Notes under the pieces: model-generated
The model's database searches: none
The model's input: the letters and a program-made list of their open reading frames with translations, nothing else
What the model was told of the DNA's origin: nothing
Assembly: GCF_014652615.1 (NCBI RefSeq)
Contig: NZ_BMZD01000005.1
Location: 1 to 64,000 of the forward strand
Length of the DNA stretch: 64,000 bases
Reading direction: 5' to 3'
Source of the DNA: Novosphingobium arvoryzae
GTDB lineage: Bacteria; Pseudomonadota; Alphaproteobacteria; Sphingomonadales; Sphingomonadaceae
Made by a program: the position numbers and the translations under genes
Part shown: piece by piece, positions 30,319 through 38,419 of the stretch
Layout of the letters: each line of letters starts with the position of its first letter
Numbering within the stretch: position 1 is the first letter of the stretch

Positions 30319-30725
30319 AGCGGATTGCCGTGGCGGCACTGGCCTACTGGGCCGGCGGGCTGGCGCTGGGCTTCCTGCTGGGACCGGTGCGGGTGCTGTG
30401 GGTGGCCCCCCGCCTTGGCGAGTTCGGGGCGGTTGCGGCCGAACTGCCGGTGATGCTGGCGGCGGGCTGGGGCTGGGCGCGGGTCGTGCTGGGCCGGGCC
30501 GCCGTGGTGGACGCGCGCGGCGCCTGGCTGGTCGGGGCCGGGGCTTTCATCCTGCTGCTGACAAGCGAATGCGTGCTGGCTGCCGTGCTGTTTGGCCGAT
30601 TGCCGGATCAATGGGCTGCCGACCTGCTGCTGCCGGCCGGATTGCTGGGGCTGGCCGGGCAGCTGCTCTGGGCGTTGCTGCCCGGCTGGGCCTGGCGCCA
30701 CGGGACGCCGGATCGCTTGGGCTGA
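30315..30725 (+). CDS. hypothetical four-helix membrane protein
   Basis: 136-aa membrane protein starting with GTG in a 4-bp overlap with the preceding gene. Four hydrophobic segments are evident (about residues 5-24, 42-60, 72-92 and 101-124). Only very short polar loops separate them, so it is nearly all within the membrane. No family recognised. Third gene of the HapK-like operon. Confidence 0.65.
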   Translation: MKRIAVAALAYWAGGLALGFLLGPVRVLWVAPRLGEFGAVAAELPVMLAAGWGWARVVLGRAAVVDARGAWLVGAGAFILLLTSECVLAAVLFGRLPDQWAADLLLPAGLLGLAGQLLWALLPGWAWRHGTPDRLG

Positions 30726-30746
30726 CCCGGCGGCGCCCGGCGATGC

Positions 30747-31034
30747 TTACACGCCCTGGGTCAGGAACACGCGGTAGTCGGCGCCCTGGAAACGGTGCGC
30801 GCGCGCTTCCTGATAGGCGGGGGAGTTATACCACGCGCGGGCGTCTTCCATGGTCGGAAACTCCACGATCACCGCGCCGGCCGCTTCCGGTCCTTCCAGC
30901 GTCTCGATCGCGCCATAGAATGCCAGCGGCTTGATCGGATGCCCGGCCCCGGCCGCCCGCGCCTTGCCGGCATATTCCGCCATCGCATCGGCGTCGTGCT
31001 CGCGTTCCTTGGTAAAGACGATGTAGGCGGCCAT
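30747..31034 (-). CDS. DUF1330 family protein
   Basis: 95-aa protein of the DUF1330 family, a ferredoxin-like alpha-beta barrel of unknown function. The conserved pattern AAYIVFTKERE, EGPEAAGAVIVEFPTMEDARAWYNSPAYQEAR is clear. The ATG at 31034 follows GAGAGGA, so the 13 extra upstream residues are excluded. Convergent with the membrane protein operon. Confidence 0.85.
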   Translation of the reverse strand: MAAYIVFTKEREHDADAMAEYAGKARAAGAGHPIKPLAFYGAIETLEGPEAAGAVIVEFPTMEDARAWYNSPAYQEARAHRFQGADYRVFLTQGV

Positions 31035-31116
31035 GCGGGATTTCCTCTCGGTTGTTGGTTTCAGGCCCAACATGGCGCGGAGGATGGGGCGAGGGCAAGG
31101 GGAAGTTGGGGCGGGG

Positions 31117-31416
31117 CTAACCAGCGAAATGCCACCCGGCCAGCGCTCCGGCCCCAGCCAGCTGAAACATCACGACATGAAACAGATTGTCGGAAAACGG
31201 CTGCTTGCGTGTCTTGTGCCGGAACAGCGCGCGGCCGGCATATGCGCCAGGGGTGCCGCCCAGAAACGCCAGCCACAGCAAGGTTGATTCCCTGATCCGC
31301 CACGTGCCGGATTGCGCGCGCGCCTTGTCGATCCCGAAGGCGGCAAAGGCGGCGAAATTCATGGCGGCCAACGCAGCGGCCAGATCCGCGGGCGTAACGG
31401 CGATGGGAAGCATCAT
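31117..31416 (-). CDS. DUF1294 membrane protein
   Basis: About 99-aa membrane protein of the DUF1294 family. The family hallmark GIDKARAQSGTWRIRESTLLWLAFLGGTPGAYAG and RHKTRKQPF is visible, with a hydrophobic segment before it and one after (HVVMFQLAGAGALAGW). The start is uncertain among ATGs at 31416 and 31413 and an upstream TTG. Function unknown. Confidence 0.75.
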   Translation of the reverse strand: MMLPIAVTPADLAAALAAMNFAAFAAFGIDKARAQSGTWRIRESTLLWLAFLGGTPGAYAGRALFRHKTRKQPFSDNLFHVVMFQLAGAGALAGWHFAG

Positions 31417-31488
31417 GGGCCGCAAACTGGCAGGCGGCCGGTTGCCAAACCGTAAGCCGGTGCTGCTGTAAAATGGGAAAATTCAAAG

Positions 31489-31532
31489 CCGGAAAGGCGT
31501 CCGCGCACCAAGCTGCGCGGACGCCTTTCCGG
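31489..31532 (-). terminator. strong rho-independent terminator of nrdB
   Basis: Perfect 19-bp stem (31489-31507 against 31514-31532) with a 6-nt loop begins directly at the nrdB stop codon. Read on the minus strand it is followed by a T-rich stretch (TTTGAATTTTCCC). One of the strongest terminators in the window. Confidence 0.85.
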
Positions 31533-32594
31533 TTACTCCGCCGCAACCCCGGCCGCGCCGAACATGTCCGGTTCGCTGGCTTCGTCGCCCGCTTCGTTGG
31601 CGGGTTCGCTGGTGCGGGCCTTGCGGCGCTGGTCGAAGTTGGCCCAGACGTCCTGCCAGTTGCCCTTGGTCGCGCCCTTGGAATATTCGGTCGCGCGGGT
31701 TTCGAAGAAGTTGGCGTGTTCAACGCCGTTGAGCAGCGGGGCCAGCCAGGGCAGCGGGTGGTCCTCGATCATGTAGATCGCGGGCAGGCCCAGCTGGCTC
31801 AGGCGCCAGTCGGCGATGTAGCGGATATAGCGCTTGATTTCCTTGGCGCTCATCCCCGGCACCGGGCCCTGTTCGAACGCCAGGTCGATAAAGGCGTCTT
31901 CCAGGCGGACCGTCTTCTGGCAGCAGTCGATGATGTCTTCCTTGACCGCCTTGGTCAGGCAGTCACGCTCGGCCACGAACGTGTGGAACAGCTTGGTGAT
32001 GCCTTCGCAGTGCAGCGATTCATCGCGGACCGACCAGGTGACGATCTGGCCCATGCCCTTCATCTTGTTGAAGCGCGGGAAGTTCATCAGCATGGCAAAG
32101 CTGGCGAACAGCTGCAGCCCTTCGGTGAAGCCGCCGAACATCGCCAGCGTGCGGGCGATATCCTCGTCATTGTCGACGCCGAACTGCTGCAGGTAATCGT
32201 GCTTGGCCTTCATTTCCTCGTATTCGAGGAACATCCCGTATTCGGTTTCGGGCATGCCGATGGTGTCAAGCAGGTGGCTGTAAGCCGCGATGTGGATCGT
32301 TTCCATGTTGGAGAACGCGGCCAGCATCATCTTCACTTCGGTCGGCTTGAACACGCGGCCGTACTTTTCGTGGTAGCAATCCTGCACTTCCACGTCGGCC
32401 TGCGTGAAGAAGCGGAAGATCTGGGTGAGCAGGTTGCGCTCATGCTCCGAAATCTTCTGCGCCCAGTCGCGGCAGTCCTCGCCCAGCGGCACTTCTTCCG
32501 GCATCCAGTGGACCTGCTGCTGGCGCTTCCAGAAGTCATAGGCCCACGGATATTCGAAGGGCTTGTAGGTCTTGCGGGCTTCGAGAAGGGACAT
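31533..32594 (-). CDS. nrdB: ribonucleoside-diphosphate reductase beta subunit, class I
   Basis: 353-aa diiron-tyrosyl radical subunit. Iron ligands and radical Tyr are visible as D67, E98, H101 and Y105 (E-x2-H-x3-Y in FSNMETIHIAAYSH), with later E and H ligands in the EGLQLF and DESLHCEG segments. There is no N-terminal ATP-cone. It is separated from nrdA by the small PepSY-type gene on the same strand and ends in a very strong terminator, so nrdA, the PepSY gene and nrdB may form one transcription unit. Confidence 0.95.
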   Translation of the reverse strand: MSLLEARKTYKPFEYPWAYDFWKRQQQVHWMPEEVPLGEDCRDWAQKISEHERNLLTQIFRFFTQADVEVQDCYHEKYGRVFKPTEVKMMLAAFSNMETIHIAAYSHLLDTIGMPETEYGMFLEYEEMKAKHDYLQQFGVDNDEDIARTLAMFGGFTEGLQLFASFAMLMNFPRFNKMKGMGQIVTWSVRDESLHCEGITKLFHTFVAERDCLTKAVKEDIIDCCQKTVRLEDAFIDLAFEQGPVPGMSAKEIKRYIRYIADWRLSQLGLPAIYMIEDHPLPWLAPLLNGVEHANFFETRATEYSKGATKGNWQDVWANFDQRRKARTSEPANEAGDEASEPDMFGAAGVAAE

Positions 32595-32702
32595 GCGCTT
32601 GGCTCCTGCGGCGAACTGTTCAGCGCTGCGCGGCGCCCGCGCGCAACGCGCGCGGGGCCGGCAGGCGGTTGGGGTTGAACCGGATGGACGGGCTAGCGAA
32701 AC

Positions 32703-33095
32703 TCACCGCCAGAACCACCCGGGCTTAAGGTTGCGTTCCTTGCGGTTGCGCCACATCGAAATGTAGAGCCACAGCCCGGAAAAGCTGAAGAAGATCATCG
32801 AAAAGCCCGCCAGCGTGGCGATCACCACGCCCACCGGGCCGAAACTTTCCCCCGAATGGAGGTGATGCAGCGTGCCGATCCATGCGCGCGGATCGCCTTC
32901 CTTGGGCTTGGGCCGGCACATATAGTCCGGCGGGCAGACGAAGGCCGGCTTGCCATCCGCCTGCGCGGCAGGGGCGGCCTTGGGCAGGGTGGCGTCCAGG
33001 TACATCGGAACGACCTGGCTGAGCGCGCCGGTGATCGCGATCCAGAGCAGGACCACGCCAAACGCCACGGACAGCCAGCGGTGCCATTTACGCAT
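32703..33095 (-). CDS. PepSY-associated membrane protein
   Basis: 130-aa protein with N-terminal KWHRWLSVAFGVVLLWIAITGALSQ, the PepSY_TM start that precedes a first membrane helix, a periplasmic loop with CPPDYMC, an LHHLHSGE motif and a second helix (VIATLAGFSMIFFSFSGLWLYISMW). The ATG at 33095 has AGGAG nine bases upstream. Such proteins are often linked to iron or siderophore uptake. Its place between nrdA and nrdB is notable: the reductase needs iron. Confidence 0.75.
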   Translation of the reverse strand: MRKWHRWLSVAFGVVLLWIAITGALSQVVPMYLDATLPKAAPAAQADGKPAFVCPPDYMCRPKPKEGDPRAWIGTLHHLHSGESFGPVGVVIATLAGFSMIFFSFSGLWLYISMWRNRKERNLKPGWFWR

Positions 33096-33223
33096 TACTT
33101 TGAACTCCTCGATTGTTGCGATTGATTCGCAACAAGCAGGATGGACGTGCTGGCGCAAGCTCCATTTGGTCGCCAATTGTAACGCGCATTACAAACATTG
33201 CGGACGCTCCGGCCCGCCCGCCT

Positions 33224-35260
33224 TTACTGGCAGGCCAGGCATTCCTCGTAATCGGTCTGCTGGGCGGCCAGTTCCATGACCGGGGCATTGGCGGTGTTGT
33301 CCGCTTCGACCCCGCCGGCGAACCCGGCGCGCTGGACCGACTTCGAGCGCAGGTAATAGAGGCTCTTGATGCCCTTTTCCCAGGCCTGGAAGTGCAGCAT
33401 CATCAGGTCCCACTTGTCCACGTCGGCCGGGATGTAGAGGTTCAGCGACTGGGCCTGGTCGATATAGGGCGTGCGGTCCGCCGCGAATTCGAGCAGCCAG
33501 CGCTGGTCGATTTCGAAGCTGGTCTTGAACACCGCCTTTTCTTCCGGGCTGAGGAAGTCGAGGTGCTGGACCGAACCGCCGCGTTCCAGAATCGAGTTCC
33601 AGACGTTGGTCGAATCCTTGCTCTTCTTCTGGAGCAGCTTTTCCAGGTAGGGGTTCTTGACCACGAAGCTGCCCGACAGGGTCTTGTGGGTATAGATGTT
33701 GGCCGGGATCGGCTCGATGCAGGCGCTGGTGCCGCCGCAGATGATCGAAATCGACGCGGTCGGCGCGATCGCCATCTTGCAGGAAAAGCGCTGCATCACG
33801 CCCATGTCGGCCGCGTCCGGGCAGGCGCCGCGTTCTTCGGCCAGCAGCATCGATGCCTCGTCGGCGCGGGCGGCGATGTGCTTGAACATCTTCAGGTTCA
33901 GCGCCTTGGCCATCGCGGTTTCGAACCCGATGCCCTTGGACTGCAGGAACGAGTGGAAGCCCATCACGCCCATGCCGACGCTGCGTTCGCGCGCGGCGGA
34001 ATACTTGGCGCGGGCCATCTCGTCCGGCGCGCGGTCGATATAGTCTTGCAGGACGTTGTCGAGGAAGCGCAGCACGTCTTCGATGAAGCGCTTGTCGCCG
34101 TTCCACTCGTCCCAGGTTTCCAGGTTGAGCGAGGACAGGCAGCACACCGCCGTGCGGTCGTTGCCCAGGTGGTCGCGGCCCGTCGGCAGGGTGATTTCCG
34201 AGCAGAGGTTCGAGGTCGACACCTTCAGGCCCAGATCGCGGTGATGCTTGGGCATCATGCGGTTCACCGTGTCGGAGAACACGATATAGGGCTCACCCGT
34301 GGCGAGGCGGTTTTCGACCAGCTTCTGGAACAGCGCGCGGGCGTCCACCGTGCCGCGCACGCTGCCGTCCTTGGGGCTGCGCAAGTGGAACTCGCGCCCG
34401 TCGCGCACGGCTTCCATGAATTCGTCGGTCAGCAGCACGCCGTGGTGCAGGTTCAGCGCCTTGCGGTTGAAGTCGCCCGACGGCTTGCGGATTTCCAGGA
34501 ACTCCTCGATCTCCGGGTGGCTGACGTCCAGATAGCACGCCGCCGAACCGCGTCGCAGCGAGCCTTGCGAAATCGCCAGCGTCAGGCTGTCCATCACGCG
34601 CACGAACGGGATGATGCCGCTGGTCTTGCCGTTCAGGCCGACCGGCTCGCCGATCCCGCGCACGTTGCCCCAGTAGGTGCCGATGCCGCCGCCGCGGCTG
34701 GCCAGCCACACGTTCTCGTTCCAGGTGGCAACGATGCCTTCCAGGCTGTCATCGACCGAGTTGAGGTAGCAGCTGATCGGCAGCCCGCGGCCCGTGCCGC
34801 CGTTCGACAGCACCGGGGTGGCCGGCATGAACCACAGCTTCGAGATGTAATCGTAGATCCGCTGGGCGTGGTCCTGATCGTCGGCATAGGCATCGGCCAC
34901 GCGCGCGAACAGATCCTGGTACTTCTCGCCGGGCAGCAGATAGCGGTCGTCCAGCGTTTCCTTGCCGAAATCGGTCAGCAGCGCGTCGCGCGCCGGATCG
35001 GTCACGATGGTGAAGCGGCGGGCGTTGATCGCCTTGGAATCTTCCTTGGGGCGGGCGGCGGCCTTGGCCACCGCGCTCATCGCCCCGGCGAGCGCGTCGG
35101 CGCCCATCTTTTCCACCAGATCGGCCGAACCCGCGTCGGTCTTGTCAGTCATGCCTACCGCCGGGCCAGCGCCCGCCTCCTTCATCTGTGCGGGGGCTGC
35201 CCCGCCGGTCGCCGCGTCGTCCGTCGTCGTATCCGCCATTGCTGCTTCGACTTCGGCCAT
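33224..35260 (-). CDS. nrdA: ribonucleoside-diphosphate reductase alpha subunit, class I
   Basis: 678-aa catalytic subunit converting ribonucleotides to deoxyribonucleotides. The active-site cysteines are seen in GLPISCYLNS, TSNLCSEITLP and AVCCLSSLNLE, and the redox tail ends YEECLACQ. About 75 low-complexity Ala-rich residues precede the catalytic core at PARDALLTDFGKETLDD, where an ATP-cone would normally stand, so overall activity inhibition by dATP may be absent. The start is uncertain: the frame is open to 35383, and the ATG at 35260 (MAEVEAAMADTTT) is chosen. NrdR-like boxes lie about 230-280 bp upstream. Confidence 0.93.
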   Translation of the reverse strand: MAEVEAAMADTTTDDAATGGAAPAQMKEAGAGPAVGMTDKTDAGSADLVEKMGADALAGAMSAVAKAAARPKEDSKAINARRFTIVTDPARDALLTDFGKETLDDRYLLPGEKYQDLFARVADAYADDQDHAQRIYDYISKLWFMPATPVLSNGGTGRGLPISCYLNSVDDSLEGIVATWNENVWLASRGGGIGTYWGNVRGIGEPVGLNGKTSGIIPFVRVMDSLTLAISQGSLRRGSAACYLDVSHPEIEEFLEIRKPSGDFNRKALNLHHGVLLTDEFMEAVRDGREFHLRSPKDGSVRGTVDARALFQKLVENRLATGEPYIVFSDTVNRMMPKHHRDLGLKVSTSNLCSEITLPTGRDHLGNDRTAVCCLSSLNLETWDEWNGDKRFIEDVLRFLDNVLQDYIDRAPDEMARAKYSAARERSVGMGVMGFHSFLQSKGIGFETAMAKALNLKMFKHIAARADEASMLLAEERGACPDAADMGVMQRFSCKMAIAPTASISIICGGTSACIEPIPANIYTHKTLSGSFVVKNPYLEKLLQKKSKDSTNVWNSILERGGSVQHLDFLSPEEKAVFKTSFEIDQRWLLEFAADRTPYIDQAQSLNLYIPADVDKWDLMMLHFQAWEKGIKSLYYLRSKSVQRAGFAGGVEADNTANAPVMELAAQQTDYEECLACQ

Positions 35261-35492
35261 CGTCGGCTCTGCTCCGTTCCTGAAATCCACCTGGCGCCCC
35301 CGTTTTCTTCCATGCTTCCTGCGGACCCGATGTTCCGCATACGTTCGAATCGGCGGGCGAGGATGCATCCTACCAGACGGCAAGACGGGAACGAGGGAAA
35401 CTTATCCCCATTCCATCCCCAACCCGACCCCGACCAGGGGTTGCCACGACCCGGAATCGCGCTTCGCCGCGCGTCTGGCGCGGATTGCGTTG

Positions 35493-35540
35493 AATCTAGG
35501 TCTAGAGGTCCCCCCGTGTGCCGGACCACTATCCATAGTG
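35493..35540. promoter_or_regulatory. tandem NrdR-box-like sites upstream of nrdA
   Basis: CACTAT-CC-ATAGTG (35527-35540) is a perfect palindrome matching the NrdR consensus CACWATATATWGTG in 12 of 14 positions. A weaker partner, AATCTAGG-TCTAGAGG (35493-35508), has its centre exactly 33 bp away, the kind of spacing used by paired NrdR boxes. The 592-bp gap between nrdA and the GlsB gene (35261-35852) otherwise shows only a long nrdA leader and a TTGACA at 35723-35728 on the plus strand. Confidence 0.5.
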
Positions 35541-35852
35541 CCCGAACCGGAGTCGCGCGCAAGTGGGTAAATGTCCGGATAACCACGTTTGGGCGGGCGG
35601 GATGAGCGGCGCTCGGCTTGTGCGGCGCCGCGACGCGCGGAGTTTCCGGCCTTCGCGCGGCGCGCAAGAGTCAAAGTGAATCTGTGAAAAAATTTTTGGT
35701 CGGGGACAGTCGCTCCGGGGCGTTGACAACGATGGAATCGGACCGGGCAATCTTGTTGCGCAAAGCGGGGTGGATCGCGCAACCGGCGGCCCACTTGCCT
35801 GCGGCGCGGATCGCCCCCACACTGGAGCGCCTGACAACCGGAGGTGGCTGCC

Positions 35853-36098
35853 ATGTTCAATCTAATCGGCGCGTTGTTCAGCGGCCTGATCATCGGCGCG
35901 CTGGCGCGATTCTTCTATCCCGGCGCGGTCGAGATGGGCTGGGGAATGACCATGCTGCTGGGCATCGGCGGATCCCTGCTGGCGGGCTTTGCCACCACGC
36001 GCGGCAGCGACGGGTTCAACCGGGCGGGCTGCCTGGCCTCAATCGTCGGGGCGATCGTGCTGATCTTCATCGGTCGAACGCTCGGCTGGCATTTCTAG
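35853..36098 (+). CDS. GlsB/YeaQ/YmgE family stress-response membrane protein
   Basis: 81-aa protein of the transglycosylase-associated (GlsB/YeaQ) family with three hydrophobic segments. The family pattern LIGALFSGLIIGALARFFYPGA and GWGMTMLLGIGGSLLAGF is clear. The ATG at 35853 has GGAGG eight bases upstream; a GTG three codons earlier is an alternative. Usually stress-induced with unknown biochemical role. Confidence 0.85.
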   Translation: MFNLIGALFSGLIIGALARFFYPGAVEMGWGMTMLLGIGGSLLAGFATTRGSDGFNRAGCLASIVGAIVLIFIGRTLGWHF

Positions 36099-36099
36099 A

Positions 36100-36206
36100 G
36101 TCTGTTTCAGTTACACTGAAACAGGTGCGGTACCCGCCCACTCCCCCGTCACCTACGGCGGCGGGGGAGAGCGCCGATACCGCTGCCACCCAAGTGGAAC
36201 AGACCC
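36100..36206. repeat. complex hairpin repeat, family A divergent copy
   Basis: Outer GTCTGTT (36100-36106) and AACAGAC (36198-36204) are inverted. Inside are a perfect 10-bp hairpin CTGTTTCAGT-TAC-ACTGAAACAG (36102-36124), a GC-rich CCCACTCCCCC/GGCGGGGGAG stem and GCCACCCAAGTGGAAC. The last two parts match the design of the copies at 19234 and 46357. It separates the GlsB gene from the convergent hydrolase. Confidence 0.55.
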
Positions 36207-37087
36207 TAGCGCGCGTGCGCGGCAATGGCGTCGGCGATCTCGTCCACCAGTTCCAGCGGCAGGTCGTGGCCCATGCCGGGAATTTCGTGCAGCCTGGCGC
36301 CGGGAATGGCCCTGGCGGTGTCGCGCCCGCCCTCGACCGGGACCAGCGGATCGTCGGTGCCGTGGATCACCAGCGTTGGCGCGGTGACGCGCCGCAGGCG
36401 CTTGCGGCGGTCGCCATCATCCATGATCGCGGCGATCTGGCGCGCCGGGCCTTCGGGATAGAAGCTGCGGGCATAATCGCGCGCGATTCGTTCGCGCAGA
36501 TACTCTTCCGGGGCGGGATAGGCCGGGCTGCCGATCGCGCGGGCCACGCGGATACCGATCGGGATTACCTGATCCAGCGTGGCATTGGCCGGCGCGCGGT
36601 CCAGCAAGGCGTTCATCGCCTCTGGCCGGGGGCGCGGCAGGCGCGGGTTGCCGGTGGTTGAAAAGATCGAGGTCAACGTGCGCACCCGCGGCGCATGATC
36701 GATCGCCAGCAGCTGCGCGATCATCCCGCCCATCGATCCGCCGACGATATGCGCGCTGTCGATCCCCAGTGCGTCGAGCAGCCCGGCAGCATCGTCGGCC
36801 ATGTCGGTCAGCCGGTAGGGCAACTTTGCCCGCAGCCCGAACAGCCGCATCAGCGCGACCCGGCGGAAATTGGGGACGCCGGCATGGCCGAACTTTTCCG
36901 ACAGGCCGATATCGCGGTTGTCATGCCGGATCACGTAATAGCCGCGCGCCACCAGCGCCTCGACCAGCTCGATCGGCCACAGCGTCAACTGCGCGCCCAG
37001 CCCCATGATCAGCAACAGCGGCGGATTGGCCGGATCGCCGTGCGTTTCGTATTCGATCCGGATTCCGTTGGCGATGGCGTGTGGCAT
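36206..37087 (-). CDS. alpha/beta-fold hydrolase
   Basis: 293-aa hydrolase with the catalytic triad visible: nucleophile Ser in GGSMGGM, Asp in VIHGTDDPLVP and His in GMGHDLP. The oxyanion strand reads LLIMGLGAQL. It resembles the 3-oxoadipate enol-lactonase and aclacinomycin methylesterase group, but the substrate is unknown. The ATG at 37087 (MPHAIANGIRIEYE) is preferred over an in-frame start 19 codons upstream. Confidence 0.85.
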   Translation of the reverse strand: MPHAIANGIRIEYETHGDPANPPLLLIMGLGAQLTLWPIELVEALVARGYYVIRHDNRDIGLSEKFGHAGVPNFRRVALMRLFGLRAKLPYRLTDMADDAAGLLDALGIDSAHIVGGSMGGMIAQLLAIDHAPRVRTLTSIFSTTGNPRLPRPRPEAMNALLDRAPANATLDQVIPIGIRVARAIGSPAYPAPEEYLRERIARDYARSFYPEGPARQIAAIMDDGDRRKRLRRVTAPTLVIHGTDDPLVPVEGGRDTARAIPGARLHEIPGMGHDLPLELVDEIADAIAAHAR

Positions 37088-37159
37088 GGTGGCTCCCTGA
37101 CGGTCTGTTTCAGGGCAGGTTAGCGCGCTGGCGGGCCAGCGCAACCAAGCCTAAGGTGC

Positions 37160-38221
37160 CTAATCGTCCATCCGGCCCCGGCCGTATTCGCCGCGTTCGT
37201 GGATGATGTTGGCGCGGCCCACCACCAGATCGTCGACCATCCCGATCCGGCTCACGTCCTTGTCCTTGTAGGGCAGCGAATGGAGGACATAGCGCATCGC
37301 GTTGAGCCGGGCGCGCTTCTTGTCGTCGCTCTTGATCACGGTCCACGGGCTGTCGGCGGTGTCGGTGGCGAAGAACATCGCTTCCTTGGCGCGGGTATAG
37401 TCATCCCACTTGTCGAGGCTGGCCATGTCGATCGGCGACAGCTTCCACTGCTTGAGCGGGTGGACCTTGCGTTCCTTGAAGCGGCGGCGCTGCTCCTCGC
37501 GGCTGACCGAGAACCAGAACTTGATCAGGTGAATGCCGCTGCGCACCAGGTTGCGTTCGAACTCCGGCGCCTGGCGCAGGAATTCGCGGTATTCGTCATC
37601 CGTGCAGAACCCCATCACGCGTTCCACCCCGGCGCGATTGTACCAGCTGCGGTCGAACATCACGATTTCGCCGCGCGTCGGCAGGTGTTCGACATAGCGC
37701 TGGAAGTACCACTGGCCGCGTTCGACATCGCTGGGCTTTTCCAGCGCGACCACGCGCGCGCCGCGCGGGTTCAGATGCTCCATGAAGCGCTTGATCGTGC
37801 CGCCCTTGCCCGCGGCATCCCGCCCTTCGAACAGGATCACCACGCGTTGCTGCGATTCCTTCACCCATTGCTGCAGTTTCAGCAGCTCGGTCTGGAGGAT
37901 GAACTTCTCGCGCTCGTAATCCTTGCGCAGCATCTTGTACTTGTAGGGATAGCCGCCCTGGCGCCAGTCGTCCGCCAGTTCGTCGCTGGTCTTGCGCGGA
38001 GTGCCGGGCGGCTTGGGCAGGCCCAGGTGGGCCCGCATCCGCGCGGCATCGTCGGGCGCGGCACCGGCGATGATTGCATCCACCCCGTCATCCGTGCCGC
38101 TCGCCACGATGGCATCCAGCGCGGCGGTTTCGGCCTCCTGCGCGGCGATGACGCGCTCACCGGCCAGCCCGGCGGCGACCGGATCGGCAGGGGCGGTGGG
38201 GGGCGTGGACTTGCTCGTCAT
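37160..38221 (-). CDS. ppk2: polyphosphate kinase 2 family protein
   Basis: 353-aa PPK2 transfers phosphate between polyphosphate and nucleotides. Walker A is FEGRDAAGKGG (131-141). The PPK2 marks MEHLNPRGARVVALEKPS, WYFQRYVEHLPTRGEIVMFDRSWYNRAGVERVMGF and the lid RRRFKERKVHPLKQWKLSP are present. It has an N-terminal extension of about 85 residues, rich in Ala and acidic residues, before the conserved YPYKYKMLRKDYE. Monocistronic. Confidence 0.92.
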   Translation of the reverse strand: MTSKSTPPTAPADPVAAGLAGERVIAAQEAETAALDAIVASGTDDGVDAIIAGAAPDDAARMRAHLGLPKPPGTPRKTSDELADDWRQGGYPYKYKMLRKDYEREKFILQTELLKLQQWVKESQQRVVILFEGRDAAGKGGTIKRFMEHLNPRGARVVALEKPSDVERGQWYFQRYVEHLPTRGEIVMFDRSWYNRAGVERVMGFCTDDEYREFLRQAPEFERNLVRSGIHLIKFWFSVSREEQRRRFKERKVHPLKQWKLSPIDMASLDKWDDYTRAKEAMFFATDTADSPWTVIKSDDKKRARLNAMRYVLHSLPYKDKDVSRIGMVDDLVVGRANIIHERGEYGRGRMDD

Positions 38222-38419
38222 GCAGAAACTCCGTCAGGGCGCATCCGGCCGGATCGTCCGGCTCAGGCGCCATCATCGCAGACAAAGGTTCCCGCTTGGT
38301 TAGCCAAACCCCCGGAAAACCGGATGGTCCCGACTCAGGAACCGCTGGACAGAGCATCCTGCTGGCGGTGTTTCAGGTCAAACGGATAGCTGGCACCAGC
38401 TGTTGCGCGAAACGCAAGG

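Noticed and set aside
33113..35605. 830-codon plus-strand frame across nrdA
   Set aside because: Antisense shadow of nrdA; no domain signature, and nrdA is certain.
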